Assembly (NCBI RefSeq): GCF_022698165.1
Contig: NZ_JALDAY010000020.1
Span: 110,295-174,294, forward strand
Direction: 5' to 3'
Source: Streptomyces cylindrosporus
Lineage (GTDB): Bacteria; Actinomycetota; Actinomycetes; Streptomycetales; Streptomycetaceae
DNA: 64,000 nt
Within the stretch, counting starts at the first letter, position 1; each line of letters begins with the position of its first letter. The position numbers and the translations under genes were made by a program. Shown one piece after another: positions 52,270 through 60,831 of this stretch. Below the pieces are notes generated by a model. That model had not been told where the DNA came from, made no database searches, and saw only the letters and a program-made list of their open reading frames with translations.

Positions 52270-55200
52270 ATGACGCGAGCCGAGCAGCCAACGGCCCACC
52301 ACCCGGCCCCCGACGACGCACTTGTCGCGGACTCCCGCGAGCGCGCCGTCCGCGCCCTTCTGCGCCAGCCGCAGCTGAGGCGGCTGTGGAGCGCCCACCT
52401 CACGGGCTCGGTCGGGGACGCCCTCACCCTCTTCGTACTGGTGCTCCTCGCACTCCAGGCGGCGATCAGCGAAGGCTCCTTCGGCGGCGACTACCGCGGC
52501 GTGGCGTTCGCAGTGGCGACCGTTTTCGGAGTGCGCATCCTGGCGACGCTGCTCTTCGGAGCCGTACTCCTGGGGCCGCTGACTTCGCTCACTTCGCAGG
52601 ACGGCCCCCTCGACCGCCGCTGGACCATGGTCGGCGCCGACGGCATCAGGGTGCTCGCGCTCATCGTCGCCCCGCTGTGGATCGACTGGACGCCGGACGA
52701 CGCACTGGCGGTCCTCCTGGTCACCGCCTTCGTCACCGGAGTCGCCGAGCGCTTCTGGACGGTGGCCCGCGAGAGCGCCGCGCCCGCGCTGCTGCCGGCC
52801 CCGCCCCTGGAGGGCGCGACGGTACGGCCGTTGCCGGACCACATGGACGCCTTGCGCCGCCTGTCGCTGCGTACGTCCTTCGTGGCGATCCCCCTCGCGG
52901 CCGCCGCGCTCGTCGCCGCCGGGCTGCTCAACAACCTTCTGGGCACCGGGATCGACTGGTTCGAGCAGCACCAGGCGGCCCTCGCGTCGTACGTGGCGGC
53001 CGGCCTGTTCGCCGCCTCCCTCTCCGTCGTCACCTTCCTGGAACTGCCCGAGACGCGCACGCCACGCGCGCGTTCGCCGCTCGAAGGGCTGCGCCGCCCC
53101 AAGACGGGCGCGGGCGTCGACAAGGGCCGTACCGGCGCGATCCCGCTGCTCGTCCTCGCCTGCGCGGCCGTCGCGGGAGCGGTCTCGGCCGCGGTCGCCG
53201 TGGCCGTGCTGCACGCCACGGACCTGGGCGGCGGCCCGGTCCTGTACGGGCTCCTGGTGCTCGCGCTGACCGGCGCGGTCGTCGTCGGCATCCGTACGGC
53301 GCCCAAGGTGCTGGTGTCGCTGTCGCGGCGCCGCCTGCTCGCGCTCGCGATCGCCTTCACCGGACTCGCGCTGCTGGCCGCCGGCCTCGTCCCGGACGTC
53401 ACCACCGTGCTGCTGATCGTCGCGCTGGCCGGCGTCGGCGCGGGCGTGGCCGCCAACACCGGGCACACACTGCTCGACCAGGAAGCCGAGGAGTACCGGC
53501 GCACACGCACCACGGAACACCTGCACGCGGTGGTACGGGTCTCCGTGGCGCTCGGCGCCGTGATCGCGCCGGTCGTCGCCGCGGGGATCGGCCCGCACCG
53601 CCTGGAGAACGGCAGGTTCGTCTTCGCGCACGGCGGCGCCGCCTTCACCCTGATGCTGGTCGGCGCGCTGCTGCTGCCGGTGGCCGCGCTCGTGCTGGCC
53701 AAGGTCGACGACCGCTCGGGGGTGCCGCTGCGGCACGACCTGCGGGACGCGCTGCTCGGCGGCGACGACCCGGTGACCGCGCCCGCCGCGAACGGTTTCT
53801 TCATCGCCCTGGAGGGCGGCGACGGCGCCGGCAAGTCCACCCAGGCCGAGGCGCTCGCCGAGTGGATCCGGGCCAAGGGCCACGAGGTCGTCGTCACGCG
53901 CGAGCCGGGCGCGACACCGGTCGGCAAGCGGCTGCGGTCGATCCTGCTGGACGTGTCGAGCGCCGGGCTGTCCCACCGGGCGGAGGCGCTGCTGTACGCG
54001 GCGGACCGCGCGGAGCACGTGGACACCGTGGTCCGGCCCGCGCTGGAGCGCGGCGCCGTGGTCATCTCCGACCGCTACATCGACTCCTCCGTGGCCTACC
54101 AGGGAGCGGGCCGCGACCTGTCCCCGACGGAGATCGCCCGCATCAACCGCTGGGCCACGAACGGCCTGGTCCCCCACCTGACCGTCCTGCTGGACGTCTC
54201 CCCGGAGATCGCCCGCGAGCGGTTCACCGAGGCGCCGGACCGGCTGGAGTCCGAGCCCGCCGAGTTCCACGCGCGCGTGCGCTCCGGTTTCCTCACGCTG
54301 GCCGCGGCCGACCCCGGGCGGTACCTGGTGGTGGACGCGGGCCAGGAGCCCGAGGCCGTCACCACCGTCGTACGCCACCGTCTCGACCAGCTGCTGCCGC
54401 TCTCCGAGGCCGAGATCAAGGCTCAGGAGGAGGCGCGGAAGAAGGCCGAGGAGGAGGCCCGCCGCAAGGCGGAGGAGGAGGCCGCGCGCAAGGCCGAGGA
54501 GGAGCGGCTGGAGCGCGAGCGCCAGGAGCAGCTCGCCAAGCTGCGCGCCGAGGAGGAGGAGCGCAAGCGGCGCGAGCTGGAGGAGGCGCAGCGGCGCGAG
54601 GCCGAGCGGCAGGCGGAGGAGGCCCGGCAGCGGGCCGAGGAAGCGCACCGGCGTGCCGAGGAGGAGCGGCAGCGGCTGCTCGCCGAGGAGCAGGCACGCG
54701 CCGAGGAGGAGGCCCGCCGCAAGGCCGAGGAGGAGCGGCGGCGCAGGCAGGCCGAGGAGGAGGCCCGGCTGCACGCCGAGGCCGAGGCGCGGCGGCTGGA
54801 GAAGCAGCGCAAGGCGGAGGAGGCCTTGCTGCGGGCGGAGGAGGCCCGACGCCTCGCCGAACAGGCGGCCGCCGCGGCGGAGGCGGGCCCGCAGCAGCCG
54901 ACGGCACCGGCGGTTCCCCCGGAGGCGTCCACCGTGCCCACGCCGGTGGTGACACCGACGAACGCGTCGGGCGGGCCGATCGAGGAGACGGCTGTGCTGC
55001 GGCCGGTGCGGGACGGTGAGGCTCGCGATGCGGACGACGCACGTGGTGCGAATGACACTCGTGGTGCGGATGACACTCGTGGTGCGGGTGGCGCGCGGTC
55101 CGAAGGTGAGTCCGAGTCCGAGGTGACGGCGAAGCTGCCGCAGCCGCCGGCTCCTGCGGGGGCGGCGGACGAGACGGCGGTGTTGCCGCCGGTGCCGTCG

Positions 55201-55581
55201 GGGGCGGAGGACGAGACGTCGGTACTGCCTCCCGTGCCGGGTGCCGCTGACGAGACGGCCGTGCTGCCGCCGGTGGTGCCGGGTGCGGCGGACGAGACGG
55301 CGGTGTTGCCGCCGGTGCGAGGAGAGGGGCCCGCCGATCGGGTGCCGCCGGGGTACTTCCGGGACGAGCAGGGCGGTGCGCCGGCGGATCGGGGCGAGGA
55401 CCGTACGCGGGAGATGCCCCAGGTCGACGCTGAGGGTGCGCCTCGGCGACGGGCGCGGTCGGACTGGGCCGAGGAGACGCCGCTGGACGATCTGCCGTCG
55501 CTGGCGGACGAGTTGCTCGGACCCCGGGACGAGTACGACGACGATGCGGGGCGGGGGCGGCGCAGGGGTCGGGGGCGCTGA
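52270..55581 (+). CDS. tmk: Thymidylate kinase fused to an MFS-like membrane domain
   Basis: This 1103-residue fusion has residues 25-490 as a multi-helix membrane domain of MFS/transporter appearance (LWSAHLTGSVGDALTLFVLV; GVGAGVAANTGHTLLDQEAE). Thymidylate kinase occupies about 510-715 (FIALEGGDGAGKSTQAEALA P-loop, VTREPGATPVGKRLR, ISDRYIDSSVAYQGAGR with DRY) and makes dTDP from dTMP. Then come about 160 residues of charged heptad-like coiled coil (EEARRKAEEERRRRQAEEEA) and a disordered acidic tail with repeated DETAVLPPV motifs. A cytosolic tmk is normally about 210 residues. It is followed by holB, its partner in dTTP/DNA metabolism. Confidence 0.95.
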   Translation: MTRAEQPTAHHPAPDDALVADSRERAVRALLRQPQLRRLWSAHLTGSVGDALTLFVLVLLALQAAISEGSFGGDYRGVAFAVATVFGVRILATLLFGAVLLGPLTSLTSQDGPLDRRWTMVGADGIRVLALIVAPLWIDWTPDDALAVLLVTAFVTGVAERFWTVARESAAPALLPAPPLEGATVRPLPDHMDALRRLSLRTSFVAIPLAAAALVAAGLLNNLLGTGIDWFEQHQAALASYVAAGLFAASLSVVTFLELPETRTPRARSPLEGLRRPKTGAGVDKGRTGAIPLLVLACAAVAGAVSAAVAVAVLHATDLGGGPVLYGLLVLALTGAVVVGIRTAPKVLVSLSRRRLLALAIAFTGLALLAAGLVPDVTTVLLIVALAGVGAGVAANTGHTLLDQEAEEYRRTRTTEHLHAVVRVSVALGAVIAPVVAAGIGPHRLENGRFVFAHGGAAFTLMLVGALLLPVAALVLAKVDDRSGVPLRHDLRDALLGGDDPVTAPAANGFFIALEGGDGAGKSTQAEALAEWIRAKGHEVVVTREPGATPVGKRLRSILLDVSSAGLSHRAEALLYAADRAEHVDTVVRPALERGAVVISDRYIDSSVAYQGAGRDLSPTEIARINRWATNGLVPHLTVLLDVSPEIARERFTEAPDRLESEPAEFHARVRSGFLTLAAADPGRYLVVDAGQEPEAVTTVVRHRLDQLLPLSEAEIKAQEEARKKAEEEARRKAEEEAARKAEEERLERERQEQLAKLRAEEEERKRRELEEAQRREAERQAEEARQRAEEAHRRAEEERQRLLAEEQARAEEEARRKAEEERRRRQAEEEARLHAEAEARRLEKQRKAEEALLRAEEARRLAEQAAAAAEAGPQQPTAPAVPPEASTVPTPVVTPTNASGGPIEETAVLRPVRDGEARDADDARGANDTRGADDTRGAGGARSEGESESEVTAKLPQPPAPAGAADETAVLPPVPSGAEDETSVLPPVPGAADETAVLPPVVPGAADETAVLPPVRGEGPADRVPPGYFRDEQGGAPADRGEDRTREMPQVDAEGAPRRRARSDWAEETPLDDLPSLADELLGPRDEYDDDAGRGRRRGRGR

Positions 55582-55681
55582 GGCCGGCCGGGTGCTGGTC
55601 GGCGTGGAGCCGGCCGGGGGTGTTTCGCGCACCCGCGCTTGCGGGGTGCCGCCGCGCCCACCCGTGCCGCCCGAGCGGCAC

Positions 55682-55812
55682 GGCTGCCCGCGGCTACGGC
55701 TACGGCTACGGCGACGGCGCATGCGGGTGCGGCTGTCTGCGGCTGCGGTGACCGGCGCATGCGGCGGAGGCTGCCTGCGGCTTCGGCGAGGGCGCATGCG
55801 CGGCAGCAGCCC
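55682..55812. repeat. Imperfect repeats downstream of tmk
   Basis: GGCTGYCYGCGGCT-type segments start at 55682, 55731 and 55769, each followed after 20-35 bases by GGCGCATGCG. Units are about 38-49 bp and imperfect. The 304-bp tmk-holB spacer holds no gene that I can support. Confidence 0.75.
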
Positions 55813-55885
55813 GCGGTCCGTTGTCAGTGGCACCCCGCACAATGGATCCCGCAACGCGAATCATGACGAAGGGGCGGGATGACGT

Positions 55886-57091
55886 ATGACCGTCTGGGAC
55901 GATCTCGTCGGCCAGGAGAAGGTGGCCGGGCAGCTTGACGCGGCCGCTCGGGACGCCGACGCGCTCGTCACCGCGGCCGCCGCAGACGCGCCGCCGCCCG
56001 AGGCTTCGAAGATGACGCACGCCTGGCTGTTCACCGGCCCTCCCGGTTCCGGACGGACCCAGACGGCACGGGCCTTCGCCGCCGCCCTGCAGTGCGTGTC
56101 GCCGGACCGCGCCCTCGGCGGATCACCCGGCTGCGGCTTCTGCGACGGCTGTCACACGGCTCTCGTCGGCACGCACGCCGACGTCACCACCGTCGCCGCC
56201 GTCGGCACGCAGATCCTCGCCGACGACATGCGGGACACCGTACGGAAGTCCTTCACGTCACCGGCGAACGGCCGTTGGCAGATCATCCTCGTCGAGGACG
56301 CCGAGCGGCTGAACGAGAAGTCGGCCAACGCCGTCCTGAAGGCGGTGGAGGAGCCCGCGCCCCGCACGGTCTGGCTGCTGTGCGCGCCGTCCATCGAGGA
56401 CGTGCTGCCCACGATCCGCTCCCGCTGCCGCCACCTGAACCTGCTGACCCCCTCCGTGGACGCCGTCGCCGACATGCTCGTACGGCGGGAAGGCATCGAG
56501 CCGGCCGTGGCCGCCGCGGCGGCCCGCGCCACGCAGGGGCACGTCGACCGCGCCCGCCGGCTGGCCACCGACCCGGCCGCGCGCGAGCGCCGCGCCGCCG
56601 TGCTGAAGCTGCCGCTGCGGGTCGAGGAGATCGGCGGTGCGCTGAAGGCCGCCCAGGAACTCGTCGACGCCGCCGCCGAGGACGCCAAGCAGCTCGCCGA
56701 GGAGATGGACGGCAAGGAGACCGAGGAGCTGAAGGCGGCACTGGGCGCGGTCCAGGGCGGCCGGATGCCGCGCGGCACGGCGGGCGTGATGAAGGACCTG
56801 GAGGACAAGCAGAAGCGGCGCCGCACGCGCACCCAGCGCGACAGCCTCGACCTCGCCCTGACCGACCTCACCGGCTTCTACCGCGACGTCCTCGCCCTCC
56901 AGCTCGGCTCCCGCATCGCCCTCGCCAACGCGGACGCGGAGGACACCCTGGAACGCCTCGCCCGGGGCAGCTCCCCCGAGTCCACCCTCCGCCGCATCGA
57001 GGCCATCGGCGCGTGCCGCGAGGCCCTCGACCGCAACGTGGCCCCGCTGCTCGCGGTGGAGGCGATGACGATGGCCCTCAGAGCGGGCTGA
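55886..57091 (+). CDS. holB: DNA polymerase III delta-prime subunit
   Basis: This 401-residue AAA+ clamp-loader subunit has the N-terminal DDLVGQEKVAGQLDAAA, a P-loop GPPGSGRTQTARAFA whose Lys is replaced by Arg, a zinc module CGFCDGCHTAL with an upstream Cys (SPGCGFC), LVEDAERLNEKSANAVLKAV (Walker B-like) and a sensor-1-like IRSRCRHLNLL. Loss of the P-loop Lys suits a delta-prime subunit that does not hydrolyse ATP. The C-terminal helical collar is longer than in E. coli. The gene follows tmk, a common bacterial pairing. Confidence 0.95.
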   Translation: MTVWDDLVGQEKVAGQLDAAARDADALVTAAAADAPPPEASKMTHAWLFTGPPGSGRTQTARAFAAALQCVSPDRALGGSPGCGFCDGCHTALVGTHADVTTVAAVGTQILADDMRDTVRKSFTSPANGRWQIILVEDAERLNEKSANAVLKAVEEPAPRTVWLLCAPSIEDVLPTIRSRCRHLNLLTPSVDAVADMLVRREGIEPAVAAAAARATQGHVDRARRLATDPAARERRAAVLKLPLRVEEIGGALKAAQELVDAAAEDAKQLAEEMDGKETEELKAALGAVQGGRMPRGTAGVMKDLEDKQKRRRTRTQRDSLDLALTDLTGFYRDVLALQLGSRIALANADAEDTLERLARGSSPESTLRRIEAIGACREALDRNVAPLLAVEAMTMALRAG

Positions 57092-57179
57092 CGATCAACG
57101 GAGGTTGACCATGTAACTCGTACGGGCAACGACATGCACGTACGGCATTCAATCCACTGCGCAGAGTTACGCTCGCCTG

Positions 57180-58763
57180 ATGCACACCAGGCGCAGCTAC
57201 CGTCCCGGCCGGTCCCGAACCGTCGCCACCCTCCTCGCCACCGCCGCCCTGCTCGTCTCGGCCTGCTCCTCCTCCGGCTCGGCGAGCGACGCGAGCGGTG
57301 CGGCCGAGGCGGCGCTGGCCGCGCTGCCGCAGTCGACGCCGTCCGCCCTGGCGCCGTACTACGGACAGAAGCTGAGCTGGCGCACCTGCGGTGTCCCCGG
57401 CTTCGAATGCGCCACGATGAAGGCGCCGCTCGACTACGCCAAGCCGGACGCCGGGGACGTACGACTGGCCGTCGCGCGGAAGAAGGCCACCGGCAAGGGC
57501 AGGCCGCTCGGGTCGCTGCTGGTGAACCCGGGCGGGCCGGGCGGCTCGGCGATCGGCTACCTGCAGCAGTACGCCGGTATCGGCTACCCGGCGGAGGTCC
57601 GCGCCCGGTACGACATGGTGGCGGTCGACCCGCGCGGGGTCGCCCGCAGTGAGCCGGTCGAGTGCCTCAGCGGGCGGCAGATGGACGCGTACACGCAGAC
57701 GGACACGACACCCGACGACAAGAAGGAGACCGACGAACTCGTCGACGCCTACAAGAAGTTCGCGGAGGGCTGCGGGGCACGCTCGGCGGGTCTGCTGCGG
57801 CATGTGTCCACCGTCGAGGCGGCCCGGGACATGGACATCCTGCGGGCGGCGCTGGGGGACCGGAAGCTGACGTACGTGGGGGCGTCGTACGGGACGTTCC
57901 TCGGGGCGACGTACGCCGGACTGTTCCCGGAGCGGGTGGGCCGGCTGGTGCTGGACGGCGCGATGGACCCCTCCCTGCCCGCGCGCCGCCTGAACCTGGA
58001 CCAGACGGCCGGCTTCGAAACCGCCTTCCAGTCCTTCGCGAAGGACTGCGTACGGCAGCCGGACTGCCCGCTCGGCCACAAGGGCACCACCCCCACTCAG
58101 GTCGGCAGGAACCTCAGCGCCTTCTTCAAGAAGCTCGACGCGCACCCCATCGCCACGGGCGACGCCGACGGCCGCAAGCTCGGCGAGGCTCTCGCCACCA
58201 CCGGCGTGATCGCGGCGATGTACGACGAGGGCTCGTGGGCGCAGTTGCGCGAGGCACTGACCTCGGCGATGAAGGAGAACGACGGCGCGGGTCTGCTGGT
58301 CCTGTCCGACAGCTACTACGAGCGGGACGCCGACGGCCGTTACTCGAACCTCATGTTCGCCAACGCGGCGGTGAACTGCCTCGACCTGCCCACGGCCTTC
58401 TCCTCCGTCGACCAGGTGGAGAAGGCGCTCCCCTCCTTCGAGAAGGCGTCCCCGGTCTTCGGCGAGGGCCTCGCGTGGGCGTCCCTGAACTGCGCGTACT
58501 GGCCGGTGAAGCCGACGGGTGAACCGCACCGGATCGTGGCGAAGGGCGCGGCCCCGATCGTGGTCGTGGGCACGACCCGCGACCCGGCGACGCCGTACCA
58601 CTGGGCCCAGTCCCTGTCCCGCCAGCTGTCCTCGGGGCGGCTGCTCACGTACGAGGGCGACGGGCACACGGCGTATGGCCGGGGCAGTGACTGCATCGAC
58701 GCGACGATCGACACGTATCTGCTCCGCGGAACCCCGCCGGCTAAGGGAAAGCGCTGCTTGTAG
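57180..58763 (+). CDS. Secreted tripeptidyl aminopeptidase-like lipoprotein (Slp/TAP family)
   Basis: This is a 527-residue extracellular serine peptidase of the alpha/beta-hydrolase S33 type. The signal peptide ends in LLVSAC (lipobox Cys at 29). Typical features are LLVNPGGPGGSAIG, VAVDPRGVARSEPV, the nucleophile elbow TYVGASYGTFLGATYA (GxSxG), VVVGTTRDPATPYHWA with the catalytic Asp, and the catalytic His in EGDGHTAYGRGSDC. I recall the SlpD/SlpE aminopeptidases of S. lividans/S. coelicolor at this genomic place. It would degrade peptides during mycelial turnover. Confidence 0.92.
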   Translation: MHTRRSYRPGRSRTVATLLATAALLVSACSSSGSASDASGAAEAALAALPQSTPSALAPYYGQKLSWRTCGVPGFECATMKAPLDYAKPDAGDVRLAVARKKATGKGRPLGSLLVNPGGPGGSAIGYLQQYAGIGYPAEVRARYDMVAVDPRGVARSEPVECLSGRQMDAYTQTDTTPDDKKETDELVDAYKKFAEGCGARSAGLLRHVSTVEAARDMDILRAALGDRKLTYVGASYGTFLGATYAGLFPERVGRLVLDGAMDPSLPARRLNLDQTAGFETAFQSFAKDCVRQPDCPLGHKGTTPTQVGRNLSAFFKKLDAHPIATGDADGRKLGEALATTGVIAAMYDEGSWAQLREALTSAMKENDGAGLLVLSDSYYERDADGRYSNLMFANAAVNCLDLPTAFSSVDQVEKALPSFEKASPVFGEGLAWASLNCAYWPVKPTGEPHRIVAKGAAPIVVVGTTRDPATPYHWAQSLSRQLSSGRLLTYEGDGHTAYGRGSDCIDATIDTYLLRGTPPAKGKRCL

Positions 58764-58872
58764 CCCGTGCGACAGGCCCCGGAGTCCGCTCCTCCGGGGC
58801 TGGTTCGGAGCACCCCCGGAAACTGTGTAGACTTTCCGACGTCGCCGAACGCACCATGAGTGCCGACAGCGC

Positions 58873-58946
58873 GCCGCCTTAGCTCAGATGGCCAGAGCAA
58901 CGCACTCGTAATGCGTAGGTCTCGGGTTCGAATCCCGAAGGCGGCT
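58873..58946 (+). tRNA. tRNA-Thr (anticodon CGT)
   Basis: Acceptor GCCGCCT / AGGCGGC, D arm GCTCAGATGGCCAGAGC, anticodon stem-loop ACGCA-CTCGTAA-TGCGT with anticodon CGT, and T arm CTCGGGTTCGAATCCCGAG-like are all present. T is the discriminator and the next bases CCA (58947-58949) match the tRNA end. A terminator hairpin follows directly. Confidence 0.96.
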
Positions 58947-58952
58947 CCACGG

Positions 58953-58986
58953 GAAACCGCAGGTCAGGAATCTGATCTGCGGTTTC
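58953..58986 (+). terminator. tRNA-Thr terminator
   Basis: A 14-bp stem GAAACCGCAGGTCA / TGATCTGCGGTTTC with one G-T pair and a 6-base loop is followed by TTTGCG. Confidence 0.85.
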
Positions 58987-59012
58987 TTTGCGTTCGGGGG
59001 TCGGTCGTCAAC

Positions 59013-59034
59013 ATACAGATCGGTCTGGTTTATC
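59013..59034. promoter_or_regulatory. Possible ARE-like GBL-receptor site (weak)
   Basis: ATACAGATCGGTCTGGTTTA resembles the three stronger operators in this locus (ACAGAT-CG-GTCTGG compared with ACAGAC-NN-GTCTGT). It lies 230 bp upstream of the first TetR gene. The 314-bp tRNA-TetR spacer is AT-rich at 59130-59245 and otherwise empty. Confidence 0.45.
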
Positions 59035-59263
59035 TGGTCCGGGTCGCTGGGCGAGTGGGGAATCGTAGGGGCTCGTGGTGGCTCTTTGGAGGAGCTGTCG
59101 CGTGAGGGCTGCCTCTGAAACAGGCATGGTTGTATGATTTGTGTTCGCCGCTGGGTGTCGGCTTTCGACGCCCTTGGGGGTGTCCTTGGTTTGCCGTTTT
59201 GCCGGTGTGTCGTTTTTTCCTGATTTATTCGTTCTTTGAGGAAGAGTAGGCGGGTGCAGCCTG

Positions 59264-59875
59264 ATGCAGACGCGGTCCGAGACCACCCGTCAGACTCTCG
59301 TCCGTGCCACGGCGGAGCTGATCGCGAACGGCCAGCTCTCCGACGCGGGCCTGGTCAACATCTGTCACCGGGCGGGCGTGAGCCGAGGCGCTCTCTACCA
59401 TCACTTCCCCTCCACCGCGGCACTGGTCGCCGCCGTGTACAAGCAGGCGCGCAGCCGGGTCGTCGTACTGACGGAAGAGGCGTTCGAGGGCCCGGCGGCG
59501 GACGCTCCGGAGCGTTTCCTTGCGGCTCTGGGCGAGTCCCTGCGCACGGAGGAGGTCGTCCGGGCGGGGATGCGGCTCGCGGCCGACGGTTCGGCGGGGC
59601 CGCCGCGGCTGCGTGACGATCTGCTGAAGCTGGTTCGCCAGCGCATCTCCGACGCGCATCGAGACACCGTACGACCGGCGCAGAAGCTGGCCGATCTGGC
59701 CGATCTGGCCGTCGTGGTGGCCGCCGGGCTGGAGTCGCTGGGATACAGCAACGGCGTGTGGTGGGACGCCGAGACCGCACGGCGGCTGTGGGGGCTGCTG
59801 CGTCCGCTCTACAGCCCGGAGGGAGGAGAGCGGGAGTGGGAGCAGGGGCGGGAACAGGAGCGGGAGCGGGGCTGA
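59264..59875 (+). CDS. TetR-family regulator, ArpA-like
   Basis: This 203-residue protein has an N-terminal HTH (LVNICHRAGVSRGALYHHFP) and a helical ligand domain. Short motifs such as RAGMRLAADGSAGPPRLRDD and VVVAAGLESLGYSNGVWWDA are reminiscent of the ArpA/ScbR group or its pseudo-receptors. The last 15 or so residues (EREWEQGREQERERG) come from a 12-bp GGGAGCGGGAGC-like repeat. No good ribosome-binding site precedes the ATG. It is convergent with the GBL receptor, separated by a purine-rich G/A tract (59889-59930). Confidence 0.85.
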   Translation: MQTRSETTRQTLVRATAELIANGQLSDAGLVNICHRAGVSRGALYHHFPSTAALVAAVYKQARSRVVVLTEEAFEGPAADAPERFLAALGESLRTEEVVRAGMRLAADGSAGPPRLRDDLLKLVRQRISDAHRDTVRPAQKLADLADLAVVVAAGLESLGYSNGVWWDAETARRLWGLLRPLYSPEGGEREWEQGREQERERG

Positions 59876-60008
59876 GCGTCGCCGGCGGGTGAAGGAGGGG
59901 GAGGGGAGAGGAAGGGAGGGGGCGGGTTTTCGGCTCTGGTCGGCAGCTCGGGATGCCGACCTGCGATGTGGGCTCGGTCTTACGTGCCGAACGGGCTCCG
60001 GATGGATC

Positions 60009-60719
60009 TCAGCTTCCGGCGACGCCCGAACCTGCGGCTGCGACCGTGCCTCCCGCTGCGCCCGCGCCTCCCGCGGCGCCCGCGCCTCCCGCAGTGACCG
60101 CGCCTCCCGCGGCGACCGGCGGCGGCGTAGTGCGCAGGCGGCCGATCAGGCCGGGGATGGCCAGGCCCGGCAGCATGAAGCGCCAGAACGCGCTGAGCCG
60201 TTCCGGCAGGTCGACACGCTTGGTGTACGCCTGGGACATGATCTGGAGGCCGGTGAAGGCGCCGACGATGGTCGAGGCGGCCTCGCGCGCATCCACGCCC
60301 GGCAGGATCTCGCCCCGCTCCCCGGCCTCCTCCAGCAGGCCGAGAATGGCCAGGCTGGACTGCTCGTAGGCGGTCTCGGGAGGGGCGGAGAAGGACGTCT
60401 GCTCGACGGTGAGCCGCACGCTGGCGCGCAGGACCGGGTCCGTCTGGAGTCGCCTGGCGAACTCCATGGTCAGGTCGATGACGGCCTGGAGCTTCACGGG
60501 CTGGTCGGGGATCGTCAGCGCCTCGGCGTGCGCTGCCACCAGGGCGAGCGCGATGGCTTCCTTGGAGGGGAAGTGGTGGTACAGCGAACCGCGGGTGAGG
60601 CCGGTCCTGGCCAGGATGTCGTTGGTGCTCGCGGCGTCGTAGCCGAACTCGTCGAACACCTGGGCAGCAGCCTCGAGGATCGACTGCCGCGATCGCTTTC
60701 CGCGTTCCTGTTGTGCCAT
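60009..60719 (-). CDS. Gamma-butyrolactone receptor-like TetR repressor (ArpA/ScbR family)
   Basis: This 236-residue regulator has the HTH STNDILARTGLTRGSLYHHF and a ligand domain with family segments ASVRLTVEQTSFSAPP, STIVGAFTGLQIMSQAYTKR and LSAFWRFMLPGLAIPGLIGR, which align by eye with ScbR/ArpA. It is expected to repress target promoters until a GBL binds. The tail (about residues 203-236) is Ala/Gly/Val low complexity built of 15-bp repeats. An ARE-like palindrome lies 24-40 bases upstream of its ATG, implying autorepression. The response-regulator gene is upstream on the same strand. Confidence 0.9.
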   Translation of the reverse strand: MAQQERGKRSRQSILEAAAQVFDEFGYDAASTNDILARTGLTRGSLYHHFPSKEAIALALVAAHAEALTIPDQPVKLQAVIDLTMEFARRLQTDPVLRASVRLTVEQTSFSAPPETAYEQSSLAILGLLEEAGERGEILPGVDAREAASTIVGAFTGLQIMSQAYTKRVDLPERLSAFWRFMLPGLAIPGLIGRLRTTPPPVAAGGAVTAGGAGAAGGAGAAGGTVAAAGSGVAGS

Positions 60720-60741
60720 TGCCGGATCCTCACGATGAATT

Positions 60742-60759
60742 AACAGACCAGTCTGTATT
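60742..60759. promoter_or_regulatory. ARE-like operator O1, upstream of GBL receptor
   Basis: AACAGACCAGTCTGTATT contains the inverted repeat ACAGAC-CA-GTCTGT centred at 60749/60750. It fits the published ARE pattern AWACNRNCNNGYNNGTWTNT well. Its place 24-40 bp before the receptor start would block that promoter when bound. Confidence 0.8.
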
Positions 60760-60831
60760 GTATCGTGTTTTGGCGGCCGTGAGGGATGTTGTCAGCGACA
60801 AGATGACGATTTCGGTCGCGGGCTCGGGGGT

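Noticed and set aside
49216..55854. A minus-strand open frame of more than 2,200 codons opposite topA and tmk
   Set aside because: It is a mirror of two well-supported plus-strand genes. Its translation is Leu/Gly/Arg/Val low complexity typical of high-GC antisense frames, with no domain, and the sense frames hold complete catalytic motifs.
58873..59263. Integrated element at tRNA-Thr
   Set aside because: The GBL locus starts after this tRNA, but there is no integrase gene or repeated tRNA 3' end in the window, so site-specific integration is not supported here.
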